From Trichodesmium sp. jk18x7bins.61 (GTDB lineage Bacteria > Cyanobacteriota > Cyanobacteriia > Cyanobacteriales > Microcoleaceae), in contig JAJEAQ010000761.1 of the NCBI GenBank assembly GCA_022822685.1, forward strand, positions 1 to 7,867: a DNA stretch of 7,867 bases. Reading direction: 5' to 3'. Position numbers and translations under genes: made by a program. Within the stretch, counting starts at the first letter, position 1; every line of letters starts with the position of its first letter. Under the pieces are notes generated by a model. The model did not search any database. It saw nothing but the letters and a program-made list of their open reading frames with translations, and had not been told where the DNA came from. Of the stretch, positions 1-5,995 are shown in pieces.

Positions 1-1
1 T

Positions 2-67
2 ATGCATGAGAAATGTGGTCAAGAACTAGACCATCAAAACCCCGCCGGGGCGGGCGAGGTCTTATAA
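2..67 (+). CDS. 3' tail of an unidentified ORF overlapping the ndhF4 start (partial)
   Basis: From the window edge, the frame starting at base 2 reads 21 codons to a TAA at 65-67, including KCGQELDHQNPAGAGEVL. The last A of the stop is the first base of the ATG at 67-69 (TAATG), an arrangement typical of translationally coupled genes. I do not recognise the protein. The Lys-Cys-Gly plus Leu-Asp pattern faintly recalls the last half of a TnpB zinc finger (C-x-x-C-G...D), but that could be chance. The GC-rich run at 41-54 (CCCGCC/GGCGGG) falls inside this tail and is unlike the AT-rich surroundings. It may be a real gene end, a transposon remnant, or a fortuitous open frame. Confidence 0.25.
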   Translation: MHEKCGQELDHQNPAGAGEVL

Positions 68-1559
68 TGAGCGCACTCCTAATTCAGAAGATAGGATTGC
101 TGTCCACACAGGGTTTAAATATCACCTCAGCTCATACCGCGATCGACAATTTGTCGGTAGAGCCACCACGCCCATGTGGCGAGGTGGCTCAAGAAGAATC
201 TCGCGTTGTCGCGTCAGCGCCACGGAGTGAGTGTGTCAATATCTCAGCAGTCACTATTGGGGCCATGGAAGTTGTAACTGGTCTCAGTTTATTGGCCCAG
301 CTTTATGCTTGAGGATATTTAGAAAAGGATTGGGCGCTAGCTAGGTTTTTTGGACTGATGGGATTTTTTGAAGTTGCAATGAGTGGCTTAACTATCAGCG
401 ACTCTTTGTTTATTTCCTATGCTTTGCTAGAAATGCTCACCCTTTCTACCTACCTATTAGTTGGTTTCTGGTACGCTCAACCCCTAGTAGTAACTGCTGC
501 TAGAGATGGGTTTTTAACCAAACGGGTAGGAGATGTTTTATTACTAATGGGAGTAGTTGCTATATCAGCTCTGGCTGGGAGTATGAACTTTAGCGATCTA
601 TCTCAATGGGCCGAAACAGTAGAACTTTCTCCAATTACATCTAATCTGTTAGGTTTGGCTTGAATTGCCTGGCCAATAGGTAAATGCGCTCAATTTCCTC
701 TACATCTCTGGTTGGATGAAGCGATGGAAAGTCCAAACCAAGCCTCAATTTTGTGCAATACTGTAGTGGTTTCTATCGGAGCTTATGTACTAATCCAAAT
801 GCAGCCCATTTTAGTTATTGCTCCCATCGCTAGAGATGTGTTGGTGATGATTGGAACTATAACCGCGATCGGAGCTTCTCTAGTTGCTCTGGATCTCAAA
901 TTGATCTTAAGCGTGCTTTGTCTCATTCCACCAGTGCTTACTTAGGTTTAGTCTTCATTTCTGTGGGTACACAATGGGCAGGTTTTGGCTTGCTATTACT
1001 CTTAGTTCATGGCATTGCCAAAGCACTGTTATTTATGAGCATTGGAGGTGTAATATTAACTACTAATAATCAAGACCTAACTGAAATGGGAGGGTTGTGC
1101 TCTCGAATGCCAGCTACTACAACTTCTTTCTTAGTAGGAACTGCGGGTTTAGTGGGATTATTACCTCTAGGAGGTTTCTGAGTATTGCGACAAGGTTTAG
1201 ACATTTTTGGGATTATCGATCCTTGGGTAGTACCTGTTTTGTTATTTGTTAACTTCTTGACTACTTTAAACTTAACCCGTGTTTTCCGTCTTGCATTCTT
1301 GAGTACACCTCAACCTAAAACTAGACGGGCCCCAGAAGTTCCTAGGCCTATGGCAGTGCCTATGGTATCCTTAATTATTATCACTTTGCTAACACCAGTA
1401 ATTATGCAACGGTTATCACCTTTACCTGATTGGGGCGATTTTAATTTGGTAGTTGTTATCTTGTTAGCTGTATCTGGTTTAATTGGTGTTATTTTTGGTA
1501 GCACAATTGAGTTAGGTAGAAGTTTGTCTCGGCCTATACAAGCTCCTTTGCGTTTTTAA
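67..1559 (+). pseudogene. ndhF4: ndhF4-like NDH-1 subunit (CO2-uptake complex), heavily degraded
   Basis: NdhF4 is the NdhF-type antiporter-like membrane subunit of the low-affinity CO2-uptake NDH-1 complex in thylakoid membranes, normally encoded with ndhD4 and cupB (known). Family blocks seen: STYLLVGFWYAQPLVVTAAR, DGFLTKRVGDVLLLMGVVA, GKCAQFPLHLWLDEAMESPN, TSAYLGLVFISVG, LLVHGIAKALLFMSIGGVI, CSRMPATTTSFLV and LTRVFRLAFLSTPQPKTRRA. Wording such as KTRRAPEV and RMPATTT favours the F4 over the F3 paralogue. Lesions: TGA at 310-312 and 661-663 (both where Leu is expected) and at 1179-1181 (where Trp is expected); a frame change at about 886-896 (frame 1 to frame 3, best explained as +2 bases); and a TAA at 1557-1559 just after PIQAPLRF, about 110 residues early. 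The start ATG at 67 has GAGG at 56-59 and reads MSALLIQ, a plausible family N-terminus, but it jumps straight to LLSTQGLNIT, so some 70 codons appear deleted. An IS end is inserted at about 131-239. Substituted residues (for example LCNT for the usual LRNS) show relaxed selection. ndhD4 and cupB are not downstream. Certain as an NdhF pseudogene; the F4 subtype is likely. Confidence 0.9.
131..239 (+). mobile_element. Orphan right end of an IS200/IS605-type element inside ndhF4
   Basis: Between the ndhF words GLNIT and ISAVTIGA lies about 110 bases that do not encode NdhF. The stretch holds a short palindrome (CGACAA at 144-149, TTGTCG at 151-156), then a strong hairpin at 160-190 (GAGCCACC paired with GGTGGCTC, an A-A mismatch, CGCC paired with GGCG, a 5-base loop). 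After that come GAAGAATC at 193-200 and a terminal CCACGGAGTGAGTGTGTCAA at 220-239. The tail matches 17 of 20 bases of the minus-strand sequence at 3150-3169, which is preceded by the same GAAGAATC and a hairpin. A subterminal hairpin followed by GAATC and ...GTGTCAA is the form of right ends of cyanobacterial IS200/IS605 elements (family knowledge, from memory). No tnpA or tnpB remains. The left boundary is uncertain. The insert happens to preserve the reading frame. Confidence 0.6.
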
Positions 1560-1761
1560 ATTTGGTATTTATAGTGGGGGATTCAAACCTACTACCTTTC
1601 ATGTGGCGAAACCTTGAAAAAGTTAACAGTTTAATTGATGACTGATAATGTATATCCTAGCGAAAAACTACTAGATTTCTCCCTACTCTACTCCTCTGGG
1701 CGCAAGATGCTCGCACTGGGAATCTGCTACTGCTGCTTCTATATTTTTTTATTAACTATTT
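1560..1761. other. Intergenic stretch between the ndhF4 remnant and the symporter gene
   Basis: The 202 bases show no coding frame that I recognise and no continuation of the missing NdhF4 C-terminus. The sequence just before the symporter ATG is T-rich (ATATTTTTTTATTAACTATT) with no purine-rich Shine-Dalgarno sequence. I cannot place a convincing promoter, although the symporter transcript must start here or further upstream if the gene is expressed. Confidence 0.5.
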
Positions 1762-3153
1762 ATGAACAATTCTCCTGCAACTGAAAAACTGAGCTTCTGG
1801 ACAAAAATAGCTTATGGCGCTGGTGATTTAGGTCTAGCAATTTGTGCTAATATTCAGGTCTTTTTCTTGCTATATTTTCTTACTAATGTTGCTGGTTTGC
1901 CTGCTGCCATAGCAGGTAGTATTTTGATGATTGGGAAAATTTCTGATGCGATTAATGACCCGATCATTGGAGTGATGAGCGATCGCACTATTCATCCTTG
2001 GGGTAGACGTTATCCTTGGATGGTTTTTGGTGCTATTCCTTTTGGTATTTTATTCTTTTTACAGTGGATAGTTCCTCATACAAATCAATCTTTTTTATTC
2101 TGGTATTATGTGGTAATTGCTATTTTATCTAATCTGGCTTATAGCGTTGTTAGTCTTCCCTACAGTGCCCTAATTCCTGAACTGACAAAAGATTATAATG
2201 AACGTACCAGTTTAAACAGTTTTCGTTTTGCTTTTTCTATTGGTGGGAGTATCCTGTCTTTAGTGATAGCGCAATTGATTTTTGCTGTTTTTAAAGACGC
2301 TCCGACTCAACAATATATAGTTTTAGGTATTGTTTGTGCAATAATTTCTGTTTTACCTATATATTGGTGCTTTTTGGGGACTCGCGACCGCACACTTTCT
2401 AATCTCCAACAACAAGAAGATCATAATACTAATTTACCCATCATTGCACAATTGCGAGTAGCTTTTAGTAATGGTCCGTTTTTATTTGTAATTGGTATTT
2501 ATTTGTGTTCTTGGCTAGGGGTGCAATTAACAGCCTCAATTTTACCTTATTTTGTAATTAACTGGATGCAGTTACCAGAAGCAACTTTTCCTCAAGTAGC
2601 GATCGCTGTTCAAGGTACTGCTTTAATTATGTTATTTGTTTGGAGTTTTGTGAGTAAAAGAGTGGGTAAAAAAGTTGTTTATTTTCTAGGTGTGTGTTTG
2701 TGGATTTTGGCTCAAGGTGGGTTATTCTTAGTCCAACCAGGACAAGTTAGTTTAATGTATTATTTAGCTGTAATTGCTGGCTTTGGAGTTTCTACAGCTT
2801 ATTTAGTCCCTTGGTCAATGATACCAGATGTAATTGATTTAGATGAATTAAATACAGGGCAAAGAAGGGAAGGCATTTTTTACTCGTTGATGGTTTTTTT
2901 GCAAAAAGTGGGATTAGCTATTGGGTTGTTTTTAGTAGGTATAGCTTTGGATATTGCTGGATTTATTGAAAATATTCCTGGGGAAACTCCGCCCACTCAA
3001 CCAGAGTCGGCACTTTTGGCAATTCGTGTGGCAATTGCTCCATTGCCTACTATGTTTTTAATAGTTGGATTATTGTTGGCTTATTTATATCCAATTACGC
3101 GGGAAGTACATGATGAAATATTGCTAAAATTAAAAGAAAGGAAACAAGATTGA
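1762..3153 (+). CDS. MelB-like sugar:cation symporter (GPH family, MFS)
   Basis: This intact 463-residue gene encodes an inner-membrane secondary transporter of the glycoside-pentoside-hexuronide:cation symporter family, which imports sugars or glycosides with Na+ or H+ (family knowledge; the substrate cannot be read from sequence). Diagnostic features: an N-terminal FWTKIAYGAGDLG, and about residues 59-81 KISDAINDP...SDRTIHPWGRR. Asp62 and Asp66 align with the cation-site Asp55 and Asp59 of E. coli MelB (DAINDP is identical). The later motif SMIPDVIDLDELNTGQRREG (about 350-370) matches the family's VADIVDYGE...R.E signature. About 12 hydrophobic segments are visible. Length is typical. The start at 1762 is the only sensible ATG before the FWTKIAYG block, but it has no clear Shine-Dalgarno sequence. 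The stop TGA lies exactly where an IS200/IS605-like end begins, so the extreme C-terminus (LKERKQD) may have been altered by a few residues. It is one of two intact genes in a decayed region, which suggests it is still under selection. Confidence 0.92.
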   Translation: MNNSPATEKLSFWTKIAYGAGDLGLAICANIQVFFLLYFLTNVAGLPAAIAGSILMIGKISDAINDPIIGVMSDRTIHPWGRRYPWMVFGAIPFGILFFLQWIVPHTNQSFLFWYYVVIAILSNLAYSVVSLPYSALIPELTKDYNERTSLNSFRFAFSIGGSILSLVIAQLIFAVFKDAPTQQYIVLGIVCAIISVLPIYWCFLGTRDRTLSNLQQQEDHNTNLPIIAQLRVAFSNGPFLFVIGIYLCSWLGVQLTASILPYFVINWMQLPEATFPQVAIAVQGTALIMLFVWSFVSKRVGKKVVYFLGVCLWILAQGGLFLVQPGQVSLMYYLAVIAGFGVSTAYLVPWSMIPDVIDLDELNTGQRREGIFYSLMVFLQKVGLAIGLFLVGIALDIAGFIENIPGETPPTQPESALLAIRVAIAPLPTMFLIVGLLLAYLYPITREVHDEILLKLKERKQD

Positions 3154-3270
3154 CATACTCACTCCGGTGCGCGATGGCGAGCTGCGTGGGATTCTTCAGT
3201 CGGAATATTTCCGATTGCAGTTTCGGTTAAGGTGATGCCTTTCCCTGGTATAGAAATGATACCAAATCCG
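3150..3270 (-). mobile_element. Second orphan IS200/IS605-type right end, minus strand
   Basis: Read on the minus strand, this stretch ends in CACCGGAGTGAGTATGTCAA (complement of 3150-3169). GAAGAATC (complement of 3190-3197) and a hairpin CGGAA-TAT-TTCCG at 3201-3213 precede that end. The same order occurs, on the plus strand, in the element inside ndhF4. A minus-strand frame reads ETAIGNIPTEESHAARHRAP to a TGA near 3161, possibly the degraded end of a tnpB frame; it is closed by a stop about 40 codons upstream, so no transposase is left. The outer boundary near the symporter is sharp; the inner one is not visible. A weak inverted repeat (CAAATCCG at 3263-3270 and CGGATTTG at 3353-3360) might extend the remnant to about 3365. 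Confidence 0.5.
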
Positions 3271-3440
3271 CTTTAGTAAGGAGGTATTCAATAAAGTCAA
3301 AGTCTATGCCTAGGGTGGATTTGGGGATAGGAGATAACTAGCCGACAAGAACCGGATTTGATATAATTTTGTATCGGCAGTGTTGGAATGCTGCGTTCCA
3401 ACTTACTAACTAAATACAGATATATCATGAAATTAAAAAA
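3271..3440. repeat. Non-coding stretch with a GTTGGAA/TTCCAAC hairpin
   Basis: No gene is visible. The notable element is a perfect 7-bp inverted repeat, GTTGGAA at 3382-3388 and TTCCAAC at 3396-3402, with a 7-base loop. It is not followed by a T-run on either strand, so it is not a good intrinsic terminator. It may belong to the neighbouring IS remnant or be a dispersed short repeat. Confidence 0.4.
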
Positions 3441-3548
3441 CTACATATAGCGTACTTGCGTAATACCTGTAATGATTTCTCCTCTACCATCCCTAACTTT
3501 GTCGGCGATAATGACATCAACAGTCTCAAGGTCAAAAGTAGATAAAAT
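3441..3548 (-). pseudogene. C-terminal fragment of an unrecognised protein
   Basis: On the minus strand an open frame of about 35 codons reads STFDLETVDVIIADKVRDGR and then GEIITGITQVRYM, ending at TAG (complement of 3441-3443). An in-frame TAG near 3549-3551 closes it upstream, and there is no suitable start. The alternating hydrophobic pattern (VDVIIADKV, EIITGITQV) looks like genuine beta-rich protein, and the codon choice is natural. I do not recognise the family. It is most likely the leftover 3' end of a gene destroyed when the Uma2 locus or an IS element came next to it. It could also be chance. Confidence 0.35.
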
Positions 3549-3550
3549 CT

Positions 3551-4114
3551 ATGTATCTAACAGTTGCAGACTTAGAAAAAATCCAAAAACAACTAACAGA
3601 AGCCCATCTGGACTACCGAATGAAATTAGTTGACGGTCAAATTATCATTATGGGATGATCAGATTACGTTTCCGAAGAAATTATCCCTCGATTAATCACC
3701 TTTCTCAGTATGTGGGTACTCCCCCGCAAATTGGGACGAGTTACAGGTTCCTCAGCAGGTTTTCGCCTATCTGATGGCAACTTACGCGGACCAGATGTGT
3801 CCTTCGTTCTCGCTCAAAAGATGCGTCAAGCTCCCCATACTTTTGCCGAAATTGCGCCAGACTTAACTATCGAAGTCAGATCGGCATCATATCATATTAA
3901 ACCCCTAGTAGAAAAACTGCAAAAATTTATCGAGTTGGGAAGTCAAGTAGGCATTTTAGTAGGTCCAAAAAATTTGACTGTGACTGTATATCGTACTGCT
4001 GAGGAACCAATAGTCTTAGCAGATGGAGACAGTTTAACTATTCCCGGATTATTGCCCGGTTGGGAATTGCCGAACTCATAAATTTGGCCGCCAGTATTTG
4101 AGGAGGAAGAGTAA
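3551..4114 (+). pseudogene. Uma2-family (DUF820) nuclease-fold protein, two premature stops
   Basis: Uma2 proteins are small PD-(D/E)XK-fold proteins present in many copies in cyanobacteria; their role is unsettled. The reading frame starts at ATG 3551 (MYLTVADLEKIQKQLTEAHL) and gives the family's order of blocks: YRMKLVDGQIIIMG, then DYVSEEIIPRLITFLSMW, GSSAGFRLSDGNLRGPDVSF (the P-D motif), PDLTIEVRS (the E-V-x-S motif), LVEKLQKFIELGSQVGILV and LTIPGLLPGWELP. It is interrupted by TGA at 3656-3658, where family members have Pro, Ser or similar before SDY, and by TAA at 4079-4081, likely from CAA. After the second stop the typical tail IWPPVFEEEE continues in frame to TAA at 4112-4114, showing the true old end. 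The fold core is otherwise undamaged, so decay is recent. The ATG at 3710 after the first stop could yield only a fragment lacking the N-terminal third. Confidence 0.87.
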
Positions 4115-4287
4115 TTCTATCGGGGTGAGTGAAAAAGATATTGAGATTGCGCCATTTCTCAACACCTACGCGATCGCCATTCTCCATAAAACTCAAGGTT
4201 CTGTTGCCAAAAGGAAGGAGTATCGTTACTTAACACCAAAGTTGCACTCAAGTATTTTGTCTTTCAATCTTTTGGCCACAGAACCCA
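4115..4287. other. Non-coding spacer holding an 89-bp inverted-repeat element
   Basis: Nothing recognisable is encoded on either strand. One HIP1 octamer lies at 4170-4177. The second half is occupied by the inverted-repeat element listed separately. The open frame that can be drawn through here on the plus strand runs against the Uma2 tail and the transposase and has no family resemblance. Confidence 0.5.
4197..4285. mobile_element. 89-bp MITE-like element with 17-bp terminal inverted repeats
   Basis: GGTTCTGTTGCCAAAAG at 4197-4213 and CTTTTGGCCACAGAACC at 4269-4285 are inverted copies matching at 16 of 17 positions, separated by 55 bases without coding capacity. GGTTCTGTTGC-type ends resemble those of IS6/IS240-family elements (family knowledge). 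No 8-bp or shorter target duplication is evident at the borders, so the copy may be old or may have arisen by internal deletion of a larger element. It abuts the broken end of the IS630-like transposase. Confidence 0.55.
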
Positions 4288-4831
4288 CTAGCTTTCATCC
4301 TGAAGCTCCCCTAGCGGGATCGCGCCGGATTTACCGTCAGCCATGTCAAAATTTTGGCAGCTTTCGTTTAGACTGTTTTTTAGTAGATAATCTTCTGGTA
4401 GGTTTTAATTTAGCTTGGCATTTATATCTAACTAAACCATAAACCGTTTTATAATCAATATCTTCGCCGTATTCAGATAAAATCCAATTTTGAATCTCTC
4501 CATAGCTTTGAAATCCATGATTCGGATCGCCCAATTTCTCTCTTAATCCTGTTTCTGCTAATGGTGAAATAGCTTTCGGGCGACCAGTTTTTTTTCTAAC
4601 AGTTAATAATGATTCTAATCCTGCCTCATTATATTGTTTAAACCACCTTTGAACGCTAACTCGATGCACTCCTAAAGCGATCGCTATATCTGTAACTGTT
4701 TTTATTTGCCCCGTTTTTAACAAATATAAAGCTTGAATTTTACGATATGATGCAGCCGTTTTTTGTTGATTTAAAATTTTTTGTAGTTGAGTAGATGTTT
4801 CTTTTATTTCCAAATGACAATAAGCAACCAT
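4288..4831 (-). pseudogene. IS630-family transposase, N-terminal DNA-binding part only
   Basis: IS630/Tc1-mariner transposases cut and paste DNA at TA sites using an N-terminal helix-turn-helix region and a C-terminal DDE catalytic domain. The frame from ATG 4831 to TGA at 4346-4348 (161 residues) carries the first HTH at about residues 45-75 (VTDIAIALGVHRVSVQRWFK) and the linker RKKTGRPKAISP. A second winged-helix block follows at about 107-150 (FQSYGEIQNWILSEYGEDID, then YKTVYGLVRYKCQAKLKPTR). In this IS group orfA continues into orfB by frameshifting. Here an A6 run (complement of 4376-4381) sits at the expected place, and the -1 frame continues NSLNESCQNFDMA to a TAG at 4288-4290. No DDE domain follows, so the element is truncated and non-functional. 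Only one copy of the element's ends could remain, upstream of 4831. Confidence 0.83.
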
Positions 4832-4857
4832 TTCTTTTCGTAAATTAGGGATGATTT

Positions 4858-4876
4858 AGCAGTTTCACCAACTGCT
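4858..4876. repeat. Hairpin AGCAGTT/AACTGCT in the IS630 leader
   Basis: A perfect 7-bp stem (4858-4864 with 4870-4876) and a 5-base loop sit about 27 bases upstream of the transposase start and read into it on the minus strand. It may be part of the element's end, or a structure limiting readthrough or translation into the transposase. The AT-rich bases 4877-4925 hold TATACT/TATAAA-like minus-strand promoter words, none convincing. Confidence 0.4.
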
Positions 4877-4935
4877 TTTATAAGTATAACAGATTTTTTC
4901 AGAAATGGTATAACGATTAATTTTTTAATGTTGAG

Positions 4936-5050
4936 GTGGCTTTGTTGCACAAAAACGTGATCAGCCTGTTCTCTAAGAATTGATCAATAAAAAACATTAA
5001 TGATAAATTCTTAGGCATCAGGGGTTTCAAGATATTCATGTCACAAAGTC
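4936..5050. mobile_element. Candidate 115-bp miniature element flanked by GTTGAG
   Basis: GGCTTTGTTGCA at 4938-4949 and TGTCACAAAGTC at 5039-5050 are imperfect inverted copies (9 of 12). The hexamer GTTGAG occurs at 4930-4935 and again at 5051-5056 directly after the right copy, as a target duplication would. Inside is a perfect 9-bp inverted repeat CTAAGAATT (4973-4981) / AATTCTTAG (5006-5014). There is no coding capacity. GGCTTTGTTGCA-type ends are common in IS5/IS6-type elements (family knowledge). The two-base offset on the left and the modest repeat match keep this tentative. Confidence 0.4.
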
Positions 5051-5053
5051 GTT

Positions 5054-5071
5054 GAGTTTGATATCAAACTC
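5054..5071. terminator. 18-bp perfect palindrome at the usp 3' end
   Basis: GAGTTTGATATCAAACTC is a perfect 18-base palindrome overlapping the old TGA stop (5070-5072) of the universal stress protein frame. Its position directly at the gene end on the minus strand suggests a factor-independent terminator. However, a palindrome with no loop and no U-run is weak evidence, and it could equally be a protein-binding site. Confidence 0.35.
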
Positions 5072-5513
5072 AGTCTATTTCAAGGCTAGCAGGAATTACT
5101 AAAACTGGACAATGGGCACTCTGCAAAATACCCTCACTCACGCTTCCTACAAAAAAATTCTCAATGCTACTGCGCCCATGAGAACCAACAATAATTAAAT
5201 CAGCGACTAATTTTTTGGCTTCTGCTAAAATTGTCTCTACAGTGGAACCCCTAGGGTAATAACTACATCAAGACCTTTTTGACGTAGTTCCTCTGCTCTC
5301 TCTTGAATCTGCTGATGTTCTTTGCGAAACTCTTGAGCCTTGCGATCGCATTTAGGCTGAGTTCCAGTCTTAAAGCCAACAAAATCTGGCTCAGGTTCAG
5401 CAATATGGATTAACCATAGTTTGCTTTTAAAAGCCTGGGCTAAGGTTTCAGCGTGAGTAATTATGATGGGAGTTATCTGATATCGCAACAACGAGATTTT
5501 TCATTTCTTTCAT
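5070..5513 (-). pseudogene. Universal stress protein (UspA family), two frameshifts
   Basis: UspA-family proteins are small cytosolic ATP-binding stress proteins. Reading from ATG at 5511-5513 (or 5502-5504) gives MKEMKNLVVAISDNSHH, then a frame change near 5455-5468. The second frame gives THAETLAQAFKSKLWLIHIA, then EPEPDFVGFKTGTQP and EELRQKGLDVVITL. A second frame change at about 5247-5256 leads to GSTVETILAEAKKLVADLII, then VGSHGRSSIENFFVGSVSEG and SAHCPVLVIPASLEID, with TGA at 5070-5072. The ATP-binding motif G-x2-G-x9-G-S is complete, and the summed length (about 147 residues) is normal, so only two small indels separate it from a working gene. This points to recent inactivation or, less likely, sequencing error. 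It is divergent from the metallothionein gene across about 217 AT-rich bases. Confidence 0.87.
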
Positions 5514-5649
5514 TATAGTTTTAGTAGTTAACAAAAAAAATCGGAATATTAGAATCGTTTCCATTATCAGATTATGATAATTAATCTCATTTTTATTATA
5601 TAAGTATGAGAATAGATGTCATTATCTTTGTTAAGAAAATATACAATAA

Positions 5650-5700
5650 TTGCTAAAAACATATTTATAGGCTAAATTATAAATATGAACAATTAAGTGA
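5650..5700 (+). promoter_or_regulatory. Predicted promoter and possible SmtB-type operator half-site of the metallothionein gene
   Basis: TTGCTA at 5650-5655 and TAAATT at 5673-5678 are separated by 17 bases, each matching four of six bases of the sigma-70 consensus. Just downstream, ATATGAACAATTAAGTGA (5683-5700) contains TGAACA, the half-site word of the 12-2-12 operators bound by SmtB/ZiaR-type zinc-sensing repressors that control smtA genes (known). The second half is poor here, and no regulator gene lies in the window, so metal control is an inference. Confidence 0.35.
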
Positions 5701-5714
5701 AAAATAAAAAAATT

Positions 5715-5721
5715 AAGGAGG
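5715..5721 (+). promoter_or_regulatory. Strong ribosome-binding site of the metallothionein gene
   Basis: AAGGAGG lies 9 bases before the ATG at 5731. It is the only near-perfect Shine-Dalgarno sequence in the window and fixes the start of this short gene. Confidence 0.8.
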
Positions 5722-5730
5722 AAAGTGAAA

Positions 5731-5898
5731 ATGACTACAGTAAATCAAATGAAATGTGCTTGTGGATGTTGCCTGTGTATTGTTCCCCTAGAAACAGCTG
5801 TAAAGAAGGATGGTAAAAACTATTGTTGTGATGCTTGTGCTAACGGTCATCCTGATGGTGCAGGTTGCTGTCACACAGGTTGTGAATGTGGAAAATAG
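5731..5898 (+). CDS. smtA: SmtA/BmtA-type metallothionein, 55 residues
   Basis: Bacterial metallothioneins are cytosolic Cys/His proteins that bind zinc and other thiophilic metals in a four-metal cluster and buffer or detoxify them. The product reads KCACGCCLCIVPLETAVKKD and GKNYCCDACANGHPDGAG, then CCHTGCECGK. It follows the family plan K-C-x-C-x2-C-x-C, Y-C-x2-x-C-A-x-G-H and G-C-x-H-x-G-C-x-C. Cysteines are at 9, 11, 13, 14, 16, 32, 33, 36, 46, 47, 51 and 53, with His40 and His48 at or near the SmtA metal-binding histidine positions. That is 12 cysteines against nine in Synechococcus SmtA; the extra three (13, 33, 46) each form a Cys-Cys doublet. The gene is intact with a strong ribosome-binding site, its own predicted promoter and a downstream hairpin, so it is probably monocistronic and expressed. 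Length is normal for the family. Confidence 0.95.
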   Translation: MTTVNQMKCACGCCLCIVPLETAVKKDGKNYCCDACANGHPDGAGCCHTGCECGK

Positions 5899-5938
5899 TA
5901 AACCGTAAACAGTAAACTAGGGATAGCCAGCGATGGAA

Positions 5939-5961
5939 GGGATGGTGCATAACACCATCCC
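5939..5961 (+). terminator. Hairpin downstream of the metallothionein gene
   Basis: GGGATGGTG (5939-5947) and CACCATCCC (5953-5961) form a perfect 9-bp stem with a 5-base loop, 40 bases after the stop codon. It is followed directly by a HIP1 octamer (5962-5969) rather than a T-run. It may act as a terminator or mRNA-stabilising 3' structure, but may also be a dispersed repeat. Confidence 0.5.
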
Positions 5962-5995
5962 GCGATCGCAAAATTGCCTATCTTGTTCTATAAGA

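Larger units (their letters stand above)
5514..5730. other. AT-rich divergent intergenic region, usp / metallothionein
   Basis: No gene is visible. The overlapping inverted repeats ATTATC...GATAAT and AGATTA...TAATCT lie around 5562-5588, about 145 bases upstream of the metallothionein start; they could be operator sites or merely reflect AT-richness. The right half carries the predicted metallothionein promoter and ribosome-binding site. Confidence 0.45.

Noticed and set aside
41..54. GC-rich CCCGCC/GGCGGG run as an intrinsic terminator on the minus strand
   Set aside because: The loop would be only two bases, the T-run is four bases, and it falls inside an open frame directly before a start codon.
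67..1181. TGA read as tryptophan or selenocysteine to rescue ndhF4
   Set aside because: Two of the three TGA codons replace leucine, and the gene also has a frameshift, an IS end and N- and C-terminal losses.
1310..1504. Minus-strand open frame of 64 codons
   Set aside because: It lies opposite the NdhF4 C-terminal segment, whose frame is clearly coding; it has no family resemblance.
4098..4442. Plus-strand open frame of 114 codons
   Set aside because: It overlaps the Uma2 tail, the inverted-repeat element and, antisense, the transposase; its sequence resembles no protein.
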